In this document: in pieces, positions 1 to 8,129 of the stretch | Layout: every line of letters begins with the position of its first letter | Numbering within the stretch: the first letter of the stretch is position 1 | Assembly (NCBI GenBank): GCA_029237735.1 | Contig: JAQZBU010000078.1 | Coordinates: forward strand, 1-33,568 | DNA length: 33,568 nucleotides | Direction: 5' to 3' | DNA from: Ramlibacter sp. | GTDB lineage: Bacteria > Pseudomonadota > Gammaproteobacteria > Burkholderiales > Burkholderiaceae_C | Made by a program: the position numbers and the translations under genes | The notes under the pieces: generated by a model | Databases searched by the model: none | The model's input: the letters and a program-made list of their open reading frames with translations, nothing else | What the model was told of the DNA's origin: nothing

Positions 1-519
1 CGCAAGGATGTGGCACGCGCCGTGGGTCTCGCGCCCGAAGACCTGAAAATGGGAGTCGACGGTTGCTCCGCCCCCAACTACGCGATGCCGCTGGCGCACC
101 TTGCGCGCGGTTATGCGCGGCTGGCGACCGGCCTGGCCGATCCGGAGTTCGGCGAAAGCTTCACGCAATTGTCCGACGCAATGACGGCGCACCCCGACCT
201 GGTGTCCGGCACCAATCGCTCCGACCAGGCGTGCATGCGCGCCGGCCGGGGCGATTGGGTCGTCAAGGCCGGCGCCGACGGCGTACAGGCATTCGCCAGC
301 CGCAGCCGCGGCCAGGCTTTCGCGCTGAAGGTGTCGGACGGCAACAAGGTCGCCGTCATCGCCGCGACGGTCGCCGTGCTCGACCAGCTCGGCTGGCTCG
401 ACGCGCGCCAGCGCGACGAGCTGCGGCCGTGGCGCTCCGAGGCCATCGCCAACATCCGCGGCACGCGGGTGGGTGAGCGCAAGGCCGTATTCACCTTGAA
501 ATCGTCATTGCGGGCTTGA
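1..519 (+). CDS. L-asparaginase II-like protein, C-terminal part
   Basis: The gene enters from the left edge and reads in frame from base 1 (RKDVARAVGL), so only the last 172 residues are present. The segments GVDGCSAPNYAMPLAHLARGY, AHPDLVSGTNR and WVVKAGADGVQAF match the conserved blocks of the asparaginase II family, which hydrolyses L-asparagine to aspartate and ammonia and differs from the classical EcAII fold. The last residues (SSLRA) and the stop are encoded by the start of a dispersed palindromic repeat at 504-567, so the native C-terminus has probably been replaced or extended by repeat insertion. It converges on the minus-strand enolase-superfamily gene, 32 bases away. The family assignment is from remembered motifs; substrate is inferred. 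Confidence 0.8.
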   Translation, partial: RKDVARAVGLAPEDLKMGVDGCSAPNYAMPLAHLARGYARLATGLADPEFGESFTQLSDAMTAHPDLVSGTNRSDQACMRAGRGDWVVKAGADGVQAFASRSRGQAFALKVSDGNKVAVIAATVAVLDQLGWLDARQRDELRPWRSEAIANIRGTRVGERKAVFTLKSSLRA

Positions 520-567
520 CCCGCAATCCATGGGCCGCCGTGGATCCCGGATCAAGTCCGGGATGAC
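504..567. repeat. Palindromic dispersed repeat, full copy
   Basis: This element starts GTCATTGCGGGCTTGACCCG and ends AAGTCCGGGATGAC. The left 27 bases and the reverse complement of the right 27 bases agree at most positions (GTCAT, then a GC-rich hairpin, then ATCCA). Each arm also folds alone (GCGGG-CTTGA-CCCGC and CCCGGA-TCAAG-TCCGGG). Such REP-like elements are common between genes in proteobacteria and can form hairpins in RNA. Here it holds the stop codons of both convergent genes and may act as a bidirectional terminator, which is inference. Confidence 0.75.
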
Positions 568-2027
568 AAGCCGGAATTGTCATTGCGGGCTTGACCCGCA
601 ATCCATGCGCCCCGGGATGACAGGACAGACATCGCGCTGAAATCCGGCATCGCGGCGCTGGCGTAGCCCGGGCAGGCCAGTGACGCGATCTCGATCCGGC
701 CGCCCTGAATCTTCAGGCGCACCGCGCCGTGGCTGCGCTCGTACACATCGGGGTGCGCGGCCAAAAAGGCGTCTTGCTCCGCTTTCGGCTGGGCGGCCAT
801 GCCGTTGACGTAATGGTGACCGTTGCGCTCGACATGCTCGATGCCCAACAGGTTGACCAACGCCAGGTCCTGCTGCACCGACAGGCCCGCCTGCGTCGTC
901 AGGTCTTCCGCCGACATGAAATACCGCGTGGCGCCGCACTCGCTGTTCCACGCAGCGCAGCGCGCCGCGTTGAGGATGGACTTGTAGAGGCCCTTGCAGG
1001 TCTTGGACGAAACGCCCGCGTAGCCGCGCTCGCGCGCCGCAACGAAAGTGTCCAGCTCGCCATCCGACTCGTCGATGATAACGGGCTTGTCCAAGTCCGC
1101 CGTGCGCAGGTCCGCATCCAGCGCCAGCTTGCGTGCGATGGGCTGCTCGATGAAGAGGATGGAATCCCACAGCCGCGCGAGCGCCGGCTGCCCGCGGATG
1201 CCGTTCACGAGTTGCAGGGCGCCCTGTGCATCCTCGTACTGTTCGTTGCCGTCGAGCGACGCGAAGTACGGTTCTGCCGACCGGTCCAGCACGGAGGCGA
1301 TCGCCTCCAGTCGCGCGAGGTCGGCTTCCACGTTTCCGCTTACCTTCAGCTTGAAGTGGCGATGCCCGTAGACCCGGATGACTTCCTCCAGCGTCTCCGG
1401 CAGTCCGTCGTTCACGCGTTGCGTGAGTTCACCGCCGGTGATGGCATCGAGCAGGCCCACGGTGTGCCGGGCAGCGATGCCAGGCTGCGGCGACAGCCCG
1501 GCGAGGAAGCGTTCGATATCCAGCCCGTTGAATTCCGGCCGGGCGCCGCCGATGCCCGGCAGATTCGCCGTCATCGCCTGGTAGAACGAAACGCCCTGCA
1601 TGCGGCAGAGCGCATCCAGCACTGCGCGGTCCAGCAGCGCCGGTCCGTAGCTGGCCAGCAAGGGGTTGAAACCGCGTGCGGCCGCCGCGGCCATGTGAGC
1701 ATCATGATTGCGCGCGAAATGACCAAAGGCGCTCGCGGGCGCCAAGTCGGCCACGTAGGCTTCGCGCGCCAGCCGCAGCACATCGCGCAGTTGGTCGAAG
1801 TTGTCTTCGTTGGAGAGCGCCAGGTTCTTGTCGAACCACTTGGGCGCCATCATCTCGGCGGCCGCGCCCCACTCGCTGCGGCCATCGGCAAACTCGATGC
1901 GGGCACGGGCAAACGCCTGCGGGCATTCGGTGAGCGTCACCACGCCGAAGCGGAAGGGCAGCCGCAGCACGACCGGCCGCTCGTACAGCTCGACTTCGCG
2001 CAAAGTGAAGCGCAGCGCTTCAGCCAT
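552..2027 (-). CDS. Enolase-superfamily enzyme (muconate-lactonizing-like subgroup)
   Basis: A 491-residue protein with the active-site layout of the MLE/mandelate racemase group of the enolase superfamily: a KxK motif (K226, K228), a metal-ligand Asp in SLDGNEQY (D259), Glu in FIEQP (E294), acids in IIDESDGE (D319/E320) and a lysine in GVSSKTCKG (K342). Paired lysines on opposite faces of the barrel suggest alpha-proton abstraction from a carboxylate, i.e. a dehydratase, racemase or cycloisomerase. It is the last gene of the tct cluster and its start overlaps the isomerase stop by 8 bases. The protein is longer than the usual 370-420 residues, and the last 25 or so residues are encoded by palindromic repeats, so they are not native. 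The substrate cannot be read from the sequence. Confidence 0.75.
   Translation of the reverse strand: MAEALRFTLREVELYERPVVLRLPFRFGVVTLTECPQAFARARIEFADGRSEWGAAAEMMAPKWFDKNLALSNEDNFDQLRDVLRLAREAYVADLAPASAFGHFARNHDAHMAAAAARGFNPLLASYGPALLDRAVLDALCRMQGVSFYQAMTANLPGIGGARPEFNGLDIERFLAGLSPQPGIAARHTVGLLDAITGGELTQRVNDGLPETLEEVIRVYGHRHFKLKVSGNVEADLARLEAIASVLDRSAEPYFASLDGNEQYEDAQGALQLVNGIRGQPALARLWDSILFIEQPIARKLALDADLRTADLDKPVIIDESDGELDTFVAARERGYAGVSSKTCKGLYKSILNAARCAAWNSECGATRYFMSAEDLTTQAGLSVQQDLALVNLLGIEHVERNGHHYVNGMAAQPKAEQDAFLAAHPDVYERSHGAVRLKIQGGRIEIASLACPGYASAAMPDFSAMSVLSSRGAWIAGQARNDNSGLSSRT
579..622. repeat. Palindromic dispersed repeat, shortened second copy
   Basis: The first 30 bases repeat copy 504-533 (GTCATTGCGGGCTTGACCCG, then CAATCCATG) and the end CCCGGGATGAC repeats the end of that copy. 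The middle of the right arm is missing. The copy lies inside the 3' end of the enolase-superfamily gene, where its reverse strand encodes the peptide WIAGQARNDN. Confidence 0.75.
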
Positions 2028-2871
2028 GGCCGCCCAGCCCTTCCATGATGCCCTTGAGGTAGCCGATCGAATGCGCGGCGCAGCCGGGGCCGTCCGGCAC
2101 GTAATCGAAAGGCTCGACGGCCACGATGCCTTCGTAGTGTCCCAGCGCCTGCATGCGCAGCAAGGTGCGCAGGATTGGCGCGAAGCGCATCTCGCCCTGG
2201 CCGGGTCCGCGCCGGTTGGGATCGTTCACCTGCACGTGCGCGATATGCCCGGTGGGCATCCAGTGCGCCATCAGCGAATCGACGGGCTGCGCCTCCGACT
2301 GGCCGGCGGCGCTGCAATCGATCATGGTCTTCAGGCCCGGGGAGGCGATCGCGTCCACGATAGCTGCGGCTTCGGCCACGGTGTTGATCAGGTCAGTCTC
2401 GCGCGCGGCCAGCGGCTCGATGCAATATGCCAGGCTGCGGTCGCGCGCCGCCACCGCGACCTGCGCGAAGCAATCGCGCGCGCGTTCAAGAGCCGCTTCG
2501 CGCGGCGTGCCGGGCGGCACCGAGCGTTGCTTGGGCGATCCATGCACCAGGTAGTGCCCTCCCATCAGGGCGCACAGTTCGACAAGCCTATGCATTACGG
2601 CCACGGTGCGATCGCGCACCGCCTTGTCCGGGCTCACGATGGACAGGCCGGCCGGCGCCACCAGCAGCCAGTGCAGCCCGAAGATCCGCAGGCCGTGGTC
2701 CTGCGCGATGCGCTCGGACTGCATGGCCTGCGCGTCGGTGATGCGCATCGGGTCTTCGCCCAGCGTGAAGGGCGCGACCTCCAGGCCGTCGTAGCCGAGC
2801 TTCGCGGCCAGCCCGCACTGCTCGTCGAACGACAGTGGCTGCAGCACCTCATTGCAAAGGGCGAACTTCAT
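2020..2871 (-). CDS. Sugar phosphate isomerase/epimerase-like TIM-barrel protein
   Basis: A 283-residue protein of the xylose-isomerase-like TIM-barrel group (AP endonuclease 2 superfamily). Likely metal ligands are E152 in IEPLA, D185 in MIDCSAAG, H212 in HVQVNDPNR and E253 in AVEPFDY, matching the E-D-H-E set of this fold. Members isomerise or epimerise keto sugars and sugar acids. Its ATG at 2871 overlaps the TGA of tctA (ATGA), and its end overlaps the next gene by 8 bases, so it is translationally coupled within the cluster. No signal peptide is visible, so it is cytoplasmic. The exact substrate is unknown; membership of the cluster suggests it acts on the acid imported by the Tct system. 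Confidence 0.8.
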   Translation of the reverse strand: MKFALCNEVLQPLSFDEQCGLAAKLGYDGLEVAPFTLGEDPMRITDAQAMQSERIAQDHGLRIFGLHWLLVAPAGLSIVSPDKAVRDRTVAVMHRLVELCALMGGHYLVHGSPKQRSVPPGTPREAALERARDCFAQVAVAARDRSLAYCIEPLAARETDLINTVAEAAAIVDAIASPGLKTMIDCSAAGQSEAQPVDSLMAHWMPTGHIAHVQVNDPNRRGPGQGEMRFAPILRTLLRMQALGHYEGIVAVEPFDYVPDGPGCAAHSIGYLKGIMEGLGGHG

Positions 2872-4318
2872 GTGGCCTCCAGGTGCGCCTTGCGCATGAA
2901 GAGCTTGCGTACCGGCGGAATCCGCAGGATGAGGATCAGCGCCATGAGCCCAAATAGCACCGCGGAGATCGGGCGGGTGAAGAAGGGCGTGAGGTCACCG
3001 TCCGACAGCACCAGGCCTCGCCGGAAGTTTTTCTCCAGCAGGTCGCCCAGCACGATGCCCAGCACCAGCGGCGCCATGGGGTAGCCGTACTTGCGCAGCG
3101 CGAAGCCCAGCACGCCGAAAGCCACCATCACCCAGATGTCGAACAGCCGCGACGCCAGCGCGAAGGTGCCGATCGTGCACAGCACCAGGATGATGGGGAC
3201 GATGATGGTGGTCGGCACGCGCAGCACCTGGACCAGGAACCTGGTGAGCGTGAGGCCGTAGATCAGGATGCCGATAGTGGCCAGCATCATCATGGCAACG
3301 ATGTCGTACACGAACTGCGGCGACTCGATCATGATCATCGGCCCCGGCTTCACGCCGTGGATCAGCATCGCGGCCATCAGCACGGCGGCGGGCGCGGAAC
3401 CCGGGATCTGCAGCGTGAGCACCGGGATGATCGCGCCTGGCACACAGGCGTTGTCGCCGGTCTCGGCGGCCATCAGGCCTTCCACCGATCCCTTGCCGAA
3501 TTTTTCTTTCTCCTTGCTCGCGCGCTTGGCGGCGGCGTAGGAGGACCAGGCGGCGACGTCCTCGCCGACACCCGGCACGATGCCGATGAAGGTGCCGATC
3601 ACGCCCGAGCGCAAGATGGTGCGCCAGTACTGGAACACGTCGCGCAGCTTCGGGATCACGGAGTCCAGCGCGCTGATCTTCACGGGTGGCCGCCGCTCCT
3701 GCATGGCCACCAGGATTTCGGCGAAGCCGAAGGCGCCGACCAGCGCGGGCACCAGCGAGATGCCGCCGGCCAGGTCGCGATTGCCGAAATTGAACCGCTC
3801 GAAGGCGTGGATGCCGTCCTGCCCGATGGTGGCGATGAACAGGCCCGCGAAACCGGCGATCCAGCCCTTGAGCGCATCGCCGCCTGTCAGGGTGGCGGAG
3901 ATGATCACGCCGAACACGGCGAGCCAGAAGAACTCGTAGGCGCCGAACTTCGGGTGCCCAGCACGGAGCCGCTCGTGGCGATGCCCATTGCGCGACCGGC
4001 CATGCCCTGCCGCGCCAGCGCGAAGCCATCCAGGCACGATGCGGCGGATGCGGGAGTGCCGGGGATGTTCAGCAGGATCGCGCTGCGGCTGCCGCCGTAG
4101 ATCGCGCCCACATAGGTGCAGATGAGCACGAGCAGCGCCTGGGCCGATGGCAGCTTGAGCGTCAGCGTTGTCATCAGCGCCACACCCATCGTCGCCGTGA
4201 GGCCCGGCAGTGCGCCGATCACCACGCCCACCAGCGTCGAGGCCAGCACGAAAAAGATCGACTCCACCGTCATGAAGCCGGCCAGTGAATGCCCGAAGGC
4301 GATCAGACCCTGGAACAT
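2868..4318 (-). pseudogene. tctA: tctA, tripartite tricarboxylate transporter large permease, frameshifted
   Basis: Two reading frames together make a TctA permease. The 5' part starts at 4318 (MFQGLIAFGHSLAGF) and carries the conserved PGLTATMGVALM and YGGSRSAILLNIPGTPASAA blocks, but ends after GSVLGT in frameshifted residues at a stop at 3905. The rest continues in another frame from KFGAYEFFWLAVFGV (about 3953) to the stop at 2868, with the IPGVGEDVAAW motif and many membrane segments. Normal TctA proteins have roughly 15-20 further residues, a membrane helix, between these blocks. The junction at about 3950-3962 therefore looks like a deletion not divisible by three. The ATG overlaps the tctB TGA. 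The transporter would be non-functional as read; an assembly or read error is the main alternative. Confidence 0.8.
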
Positions 4319-4839
4319 CAAGGCAGCCTGACGTAGAAGATTTCCTGGAACGACAGCGAGATCACTGCGCTGGCGATGCAGCCGCACGCAAGTGCCAGCA
4401 GGGCCTGGCGCGAGGTGCTGCGCCCCAGCGCGGTCTGCCGCTCACGGTCGAAGAAGAAGATGAAGAGGGTGACGAAGGCGCCGGTCACCAGCCAGAACGG
4501 CAACCCGTGGCCGACCAGCACCACCGAATAGGCCAGCATGGCCGCGAAGACCATGCCGATGCGGGCGGTGCTTTCGCGCGGCGTCGATGCAGCGAGTGGC
4601 CGAAGCGCGCCGCGCTTGATGGCGCGCAATGCCAGCATCAGCCCCAGGAGCAACACGGCCGTGCCCAACAATCCGGGCACCAGCCCGGGCGCTTCGTACT
4701 TGTTGATGTGCAGGTTCTCCAGCCGGTCCATTCGCCACGAGCCGATGGCGACGGCGCCGCCGAACGCCATCCACAGCAGCGCCGACACGAGGTCGGCGCG
4801 CGGGGAGACCTCCCCTTCCGGGGGCGTTTCGATGCTCAC
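4318..4839 (-). CDS. tctB: TctB-family small membrane subunit of tripartite tricarboxylate transporter
   Basis: A 173-residue membrane protein with four hydrophobic stretches (about residues 15-35, 55-80, 95-115, 145-165), the usual TctB topology. It is the small integral membrane partner of TctA, taking substrate delivered by TctC. I chose the GTG at 4839 (VSIETPPEGEVSPRAD), 13 bases after the tctC stop, because upstream codons only repeat the tctC coding sequence in another frame. No strong ribosome binding site is visible, so translation may depend on coupling to tctC. Its TGA overlaps the tctA ATG. Confidence 0.82.
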   Translation of the reverse strand: MSIETPPEGEVSPRADLVSALLWMAFGGAVAIGSWRMDRLENLHINKYEAPGLVPGLLGTAVLLLGLMLALRAIKRGALRPLAASTPRESTARIGMVFAAMLAYSVVLVGHGLPFWLVTGAFVTLFIFFFDRERQTALGRSTSRQALLALACGCIASAVISLSFQEIFYVRLP

Positions 4840-4852
4840 GGGCGCGGTCGCG

Positions 4853-5794
4853 TTACGGCTTGGGAATGCCCACCGTGTCCGGGGACACCTTGGTTTTGCC
4901 GGTCGAGTGCAGCAGCCAGGCATTGGCCTGGATCGCCGGCATCGCGGCCGCCAGCGCGGCGTCTCCGGCCACGGGCGCGAACAATGCACCACGGTTCACC
5001 GCGTAAGCCTTGATCGCAGCGTTGTTGGCGATGTTCTCGGCCCAGACTTTCTGCATCGTCGCCACGACTTCCGGCGGCACGCCCTTGGGAATGAAAATCC
5101 CGAAGTAGTTGGCCGCTGCCTTGAAGCCGGGGATGGTCTTGCTGATCGGCTCGATCGTGCCGTAGCCCTCGATCTCCAGCGGGCGGTCCGACACGGTGGC
5201 CAGCGGGCGGATGCGCTTGCCGCGGATCATCTCGGCCTGCTCGACGGCCAGCTGGGTGGTAAGGTCGGTCTCACCGGACACCGTGGCGACGACAGCGGGG
5301 TTGCCTCCGTCATAGGTGACGTGGCGGTACTTGACGCCGGTAGCGCGCGAGATCGCTTCCATGGCGTTGTGGCCGCCGGAGGTGACGCCCGCCGTCGCCA
5401 CCTTGATCTCGCCCGGCTTGGCCTTCATCGCGTCGAGCAGCTGGGCCATGTTCTGGTAGGGCGTCTGCGCGCCGACGCCGACCACGGCGATGTTGGCCAC
5501 CGAGAGGAAGAGGTGCCAGTCCTTCGCCGGAACGTCCAGCATGCCCAGGGCCTGGTAGGTACCGATCGAGCCCGAGGCGCCCGGCTGGTTCACGATGATG
5601 ACCTTCTGGCCCAGCACCTTCTCCAGCTCGGCGGCGGTGACACGCGTGATCTGGTCGGTCGAACCGCCGGCGGCCCACGGCACGATCAGGTTGATCGGCT
5701 TCGTGGGCTTCCACTGCTGGGCCATGGCGGGCCCCGTGAAGACAAGCGCCGCGACCGCGGCGCAAACAGCTTGGAGGAAGTGGCGTTTTTGCAT
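4853..5794 (-). CDS. tctC: TctC/Bug-family periplasmic substrate-binding receptor
   Basis: A 313-residue periplasmic solute receptor of the Bug family, which is strongly expanded in Burkholderiales. It has a Sec signal peptide (MQKRHFLQAVCAAVAALVFT, cleavage near AMAQQ) and the family motifs PINLIVPWAAGGSTD and VVNQPGASGSIG-like (IIVNQPGASGSIG), which line the carboxylate pocket. It would bind an organic acid in the periplasm and pass it to TctB/TctA. GGAGAG lies just upstream of the ATG. It is the first gene of the tct part of the cluster and has a candidate operator at 5813-5832. The downstream permease is broken, so the receptor may be orphaned or may serve another TctAB pair. Confidence 0.9.
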   Translation of the reverse strand: MQKRHFLQAVCAAVAALVFTGPAMAQQWKPTKPINLIVPWAAGGSTDQITRVTAAELEKVLGQKVIIVNQPGASGSIGTYQALGMLDVPAKDWHLFLSVANIAVVGVGAQTPYQNMAQLLDAMKAKPGEIKVATAGVTSGGHNAMEAISRATGVKYRHVTYDGGNPAVVATVSGETDLTTQLAVEQAEMIRGKRIRPLATVSDRPLEIEGYGTIEPISKTIPGFKAAANYFGIFIPKGVPPEVVATMQKVWAENIANNAAIKAYAVNRGALFAPVAGDAALAAAMPAIQANAWLLHSTGKTKVSPDTVGIPKP

Positions 5795-5812
5795 GGTCTC
5801 TCCGGTGGGTTT

Positions 5813-5832
5813 AATTCACTAACCAGTTAATT
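5813..5832. promoter_or_regulatory. Candidate operator upstream of tctC
   Basis: AATTCACTAACCAGTTAATT is an inverted repeat with 7 of 8 matching arm bases around AACC, 19 bases before the tctC start codon. The size and AT-rich flanks fit a GntR/FCD-type or similar dimeric regulator, but no regulator gene is in the window. The core TAACCAG recurs upstream of the epimerase gene (7994-8000). Confidence 0.4.
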
Positions 5833-5878
5833 GGGCGACTGTAGGGGCTGGTGGGGCGGCTGTCAATCTAGCTTGCCC

Positions 5879-6946
5879 TTAGGCCAGCCAGCGCTCCCGG
5901 TGTTGTGCGACGAAGCCGTCATCGACGAGGTGCGGGTAATCACGCTGCACGCGGCTGAGCTCGTCGGCCTGGCCCCGGCTCAAGCCCTCGTTGGCATCGA
6001 GGCACCAGGTGCCTTGCAGCAGGCCCTGGCGGCGCAGCACTTCGTGGCATCCCGCGATGCAGCCATGAAAATCGTGCGCCACGTCAAAGAGGGCGCTGTT
6101 GCAGTCCGTGACCTGCGCGTCCAACGCCAGCAACTCCGGGGTCCCTCTGTTAGCCGCGACCGCCGCGTGTATGCGGTCCAGCAGTTCCACCGCCCGCTTG
6201 GTCCACACGCTCCAGTGCCCGAGCAGCCCTCCCTTGATGCGCACCGTCACCGCCTGGCCGTCACGCATGAAAGTAAACGGCGCCAGCAGGTCGAGCACGA
6301 TGTGGTCGTCGTTGCCGGTGTAGAGCGTCACGCGCTCCTCGGCCTTCGCCGCCACCACGCCGCGGATCACGTCCAGCGTCCGGTAGCGGTTGAACGGCGC
6401 CATCTTGATCGCGACCACGTTGTCGATCCGCGCGAAGCGGCTCCAGAACGTGGCGGGCAGGTGGATGCCGCCGACGGCCGGCTGCAAATAGAAGCCTACC
6501 AGCGGCATCGCCTGCGCAACCAGTTCGCAATGCGCCACCAATTCGTCCTCGCTCGCGCCCTTCATGGCCGCAAGGCTCAGCAACGCGGCGTGATAACCCA
6601 GCCCGCGCGCAACCTCCGCTTCGCGCACAGCCTGTTCGGTGCGGCCCGCGAGGCCCGCCACCATGAACAGCGGCCGCTTGCCGCCGATCGGCTCCCATTC
6701 GCGTGCCGTCTGCATCGCGAGCTCCAGCACCGGCTGGTACAGGCCCACGTCGCGGATCGCGAACTGCGTGGAGTGCACGCCCACGGCAACGCCGCCGGCC
6801 CCGGCATCGAGATAGTAACGCGTCATTGCGCGCTGGCGGCGGGCATCGAGTTTGCGTTGATCGTCCAGCGCCAGAAGGTGCGCCGGGATCACGGAGCCCC
6901 GCCGCAGCACGGCCAGCGAGTCGGAAGGAATGTCGGTCCAGTGCAT
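5879..6946 (-). CDS. DapA-superfamily aldolase/dehydratase
   Basis: A 355-residue protein of the dihydrodipicolinate synthase/N-acetylneuraminate lyase superfamily. The Schiff-base lysine is K181 in VVAIKMAPF and the catalytic tyrosine Y153 in VGFYLQPA; DAGAGGVAVGVHSTQF (48-62) is the family glycine-rich N-terminal block with the usual TT/S replaced by HST. Non-DapA members of this superfamily split or dehydrate 2-keto acids from sugar-acid breakdown. At 355 residues it is about 50 longer than typical, with an extra C-terminal helical segment. The start at 6946 is preceded by AGGGATAG. It lies 12 bases after the epimerase gene and reads towards tctC. The reaction is not determined by the sequence. 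Confidence 0.82.
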   Translation of the reverse strand: MHWTDIPSDSLAVLRRGSVIPAHLLALDDQRKLDARRQRAMTRYYLDAGAGGVAVGVHSTQFAIRDVGLYQPVLELAMQTAREWEPIGGKRPLFMVAGLAGRTEQAVREAEVARGLGYHAALLSLAAMKGASEDELVAHCELVAQAMPLVGFYLQPAVGGIHLPATFWSRFARIDNVVAIKMAPFNRYRTLDVIRGVVAAKAEERVTLYTGNDDHIVLDLLAPFTFMRDGQAVTVRIKGGLLGHWSVWTKRAVELLDRIHAAVAANRGTPELLALDAQVTDCNSALFDVAHDFHGCIAGCHEVLRRQGLLQGTWCLDANEGLSRGQADELSRVQRDYPHLVDDGFVAQHRERWLA

Positions 6947-6958
6947 GTGAAGCTATCC

Positions 6959-7981
6959 CTAGTACTTGCCGTCACGCGCTTCATAGTGCGTGGGTTTGCC
7001 CAGGCTGCTGCCGCCACGCTGCACCCAGTCGGCTGTCCAGTCGAGCATGCGTTCGAGCGAAGCCTGCGGGGGGCCAAACAGCTTGAATGCTTCCGCGCAA
7101 TCGACCAGCCATGCCGTCGGCGCCTCCTGCCCGGTGAGCACGGGTTCAACGCCCAGCTTGCGACCCAAGGCATGCGCCACTTCACGGATACTGATCTTCG
7201 GCCCGCTGACGTTCAGCGGCGATGTCGGTGTGTCGCAATGCGCAAGCGTCCGCAGCGACCATTCGTTGGCCTCGCCCTGCCAGATGATGTTGGCGTGGCC
7301 CATCGCGAGATCGATCGGTTCGTGGTGCAGCACCTTTTGAGCGACATCATGCAGCACGCCATAGCGCATGTCGATCGCATACGACAGGCGCAGCAGGCGG
7401 CCAGGCGTGCGGTACTCGTGGGAAAAGTGCTGGAACATGCGCTCGCGCGCCACGCAGGAGTTGGCGTACTCGCCCGAAGGCGCGGCGGGCGGCATATCCT
7501 CGGTGGCGCCGTTGCCGGTCGTGGCAACGAACGGATAGACGCACGCGGTGGAGAAGGCGACGATGCGCGATGCATTGAAACGCTCCGCCACCAGTGCGGG
7601 CACGTGTGCGTTCATCGCCCAGGTCAGCCATTCGCTGCCCGTGCTGCCGAACTTGCGGCCGGCCATGAAGACGATGTTGGGCGCATCGGGCAGCCGCGCC
7701 AGCGCATCGCGAGAAAGCAGGTCGGCCTCGATGCACTCGATGCCGTGCCGCTCCAGCTCCTGGCGCAGGCCCGCTTGCGAGAAGCGCGCCACGCCGATCA
7801 CGCGGCGCCCGGGCGAGGCCCGCTTGGCCATGCGCGCCAGCGTCGGCCCCATCTTGCCGCCCACGCCCAGCACCATGATGTCGCCGGGCGCGCGCTCCAG
7901 GTCGCGCACCAGGGCCTCGGAAGGTTGCGTCATCACCTCTTCCAGGTGGGCGACGTCCTCGAATCGATCGGGAAGTGTCAT
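6959..7981 (-). CDS. NAD(P)-dependent epimerase/dehydratase (extended SDR-like)
   Basis: A 340-residue protein with a Rossmann N-terminus (VLGVGGKMGPTLA, residues 37-49; GxGGxxG) and the Ser/Thr block FSTACVYP (143-150) typical of extended short-chain dehydrogenases and nucleotide-sugar epimerases. The expected YxxxK motif reads Y172-ANS-C176, so the catalytic lysine is replaced by cysteine. That suggests altered chemistry or an atypical subfamily. I chose the ATG at 7981 (MTLPDRFEDV); the open frame continues upstream, but into the region with the 7992-8009 palindrome. It is the first gene of the minus-strand catabolic cluster and faces divergent uvrA2. A role in oxidising or rearranging a sugar acid is inference. 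Confidence 0.78.
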   Translation of the reverse strand: MTLPDRFEDVAHLEEVMTQPSEALVRDLERAPGDIMVLGVGGKMGPTLARMAKRASPGRRVIGVARFSQAGLRQELERHGIECIEADLLSRDALARLPDAPNIVFMAGRKFGSTGSEWLTWAMNAHVPALVAERFNASRIVAFSTACVYPFVATTGNGATEDMPPAAPSGEYANSCVARERMFQHFSHEYRTPGRLLRLSYAIDMRYGVLHDVAQKVLHHEPIDLAMGHANIIWQGEANEWSLRTLAHCDTPTSPLNVSGPKISIREVAHALGRKLGVEPVLTGQEAPTAWLVDCAEAFKLFGPPQASLERMLDWTADWVQRGGSSLGKPTHYEARDGKY

Positions 7982-7991
7982 CGCCAAGGAC

Positions 7992-8009
7992 TTTAACCAG
8001 CTGGTGAAA
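7992..8009. promoter_or_regulatory. Candidate operator upstream of the epimerase gene
   Basis: TTTAACCAGCTGGTGAAA contains the perfect 10-base palindrome ACCAGCTGGT (7996-8005) flanked by T-rich and A-rich sides. It sits 10 bases upstream of the epimerase ATG and shares TAACCAG with the tctC upstream palindrome, suggesting one dimeric regulator for both. Confidence 0.4.
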
Positions 8010-8129
8010 TCCCGCAACGCCCGGGAACCCGTAAAACAAAAAGCTTGACCCACCGCAAAGGGCCGGGCTCCTACGGCCGATTCGGCGGTGTCCGACCGGG
8101 CCGCCGCGCTGACGGGCTTAAGTTGGCGT

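Noticed and set aside
729..2048. 439-codon plus-strand open frame
   Set aside because: Antisense to the enolase-superfamily gene, whose active-site motifs are clear; no own ribosome binding site.
5831..7996. 721-codon plus-strand open frame
   Set aside because: It is antisense to the DapA-like and epimerase genes, arises from high GC third positions and shows no domain motifs.
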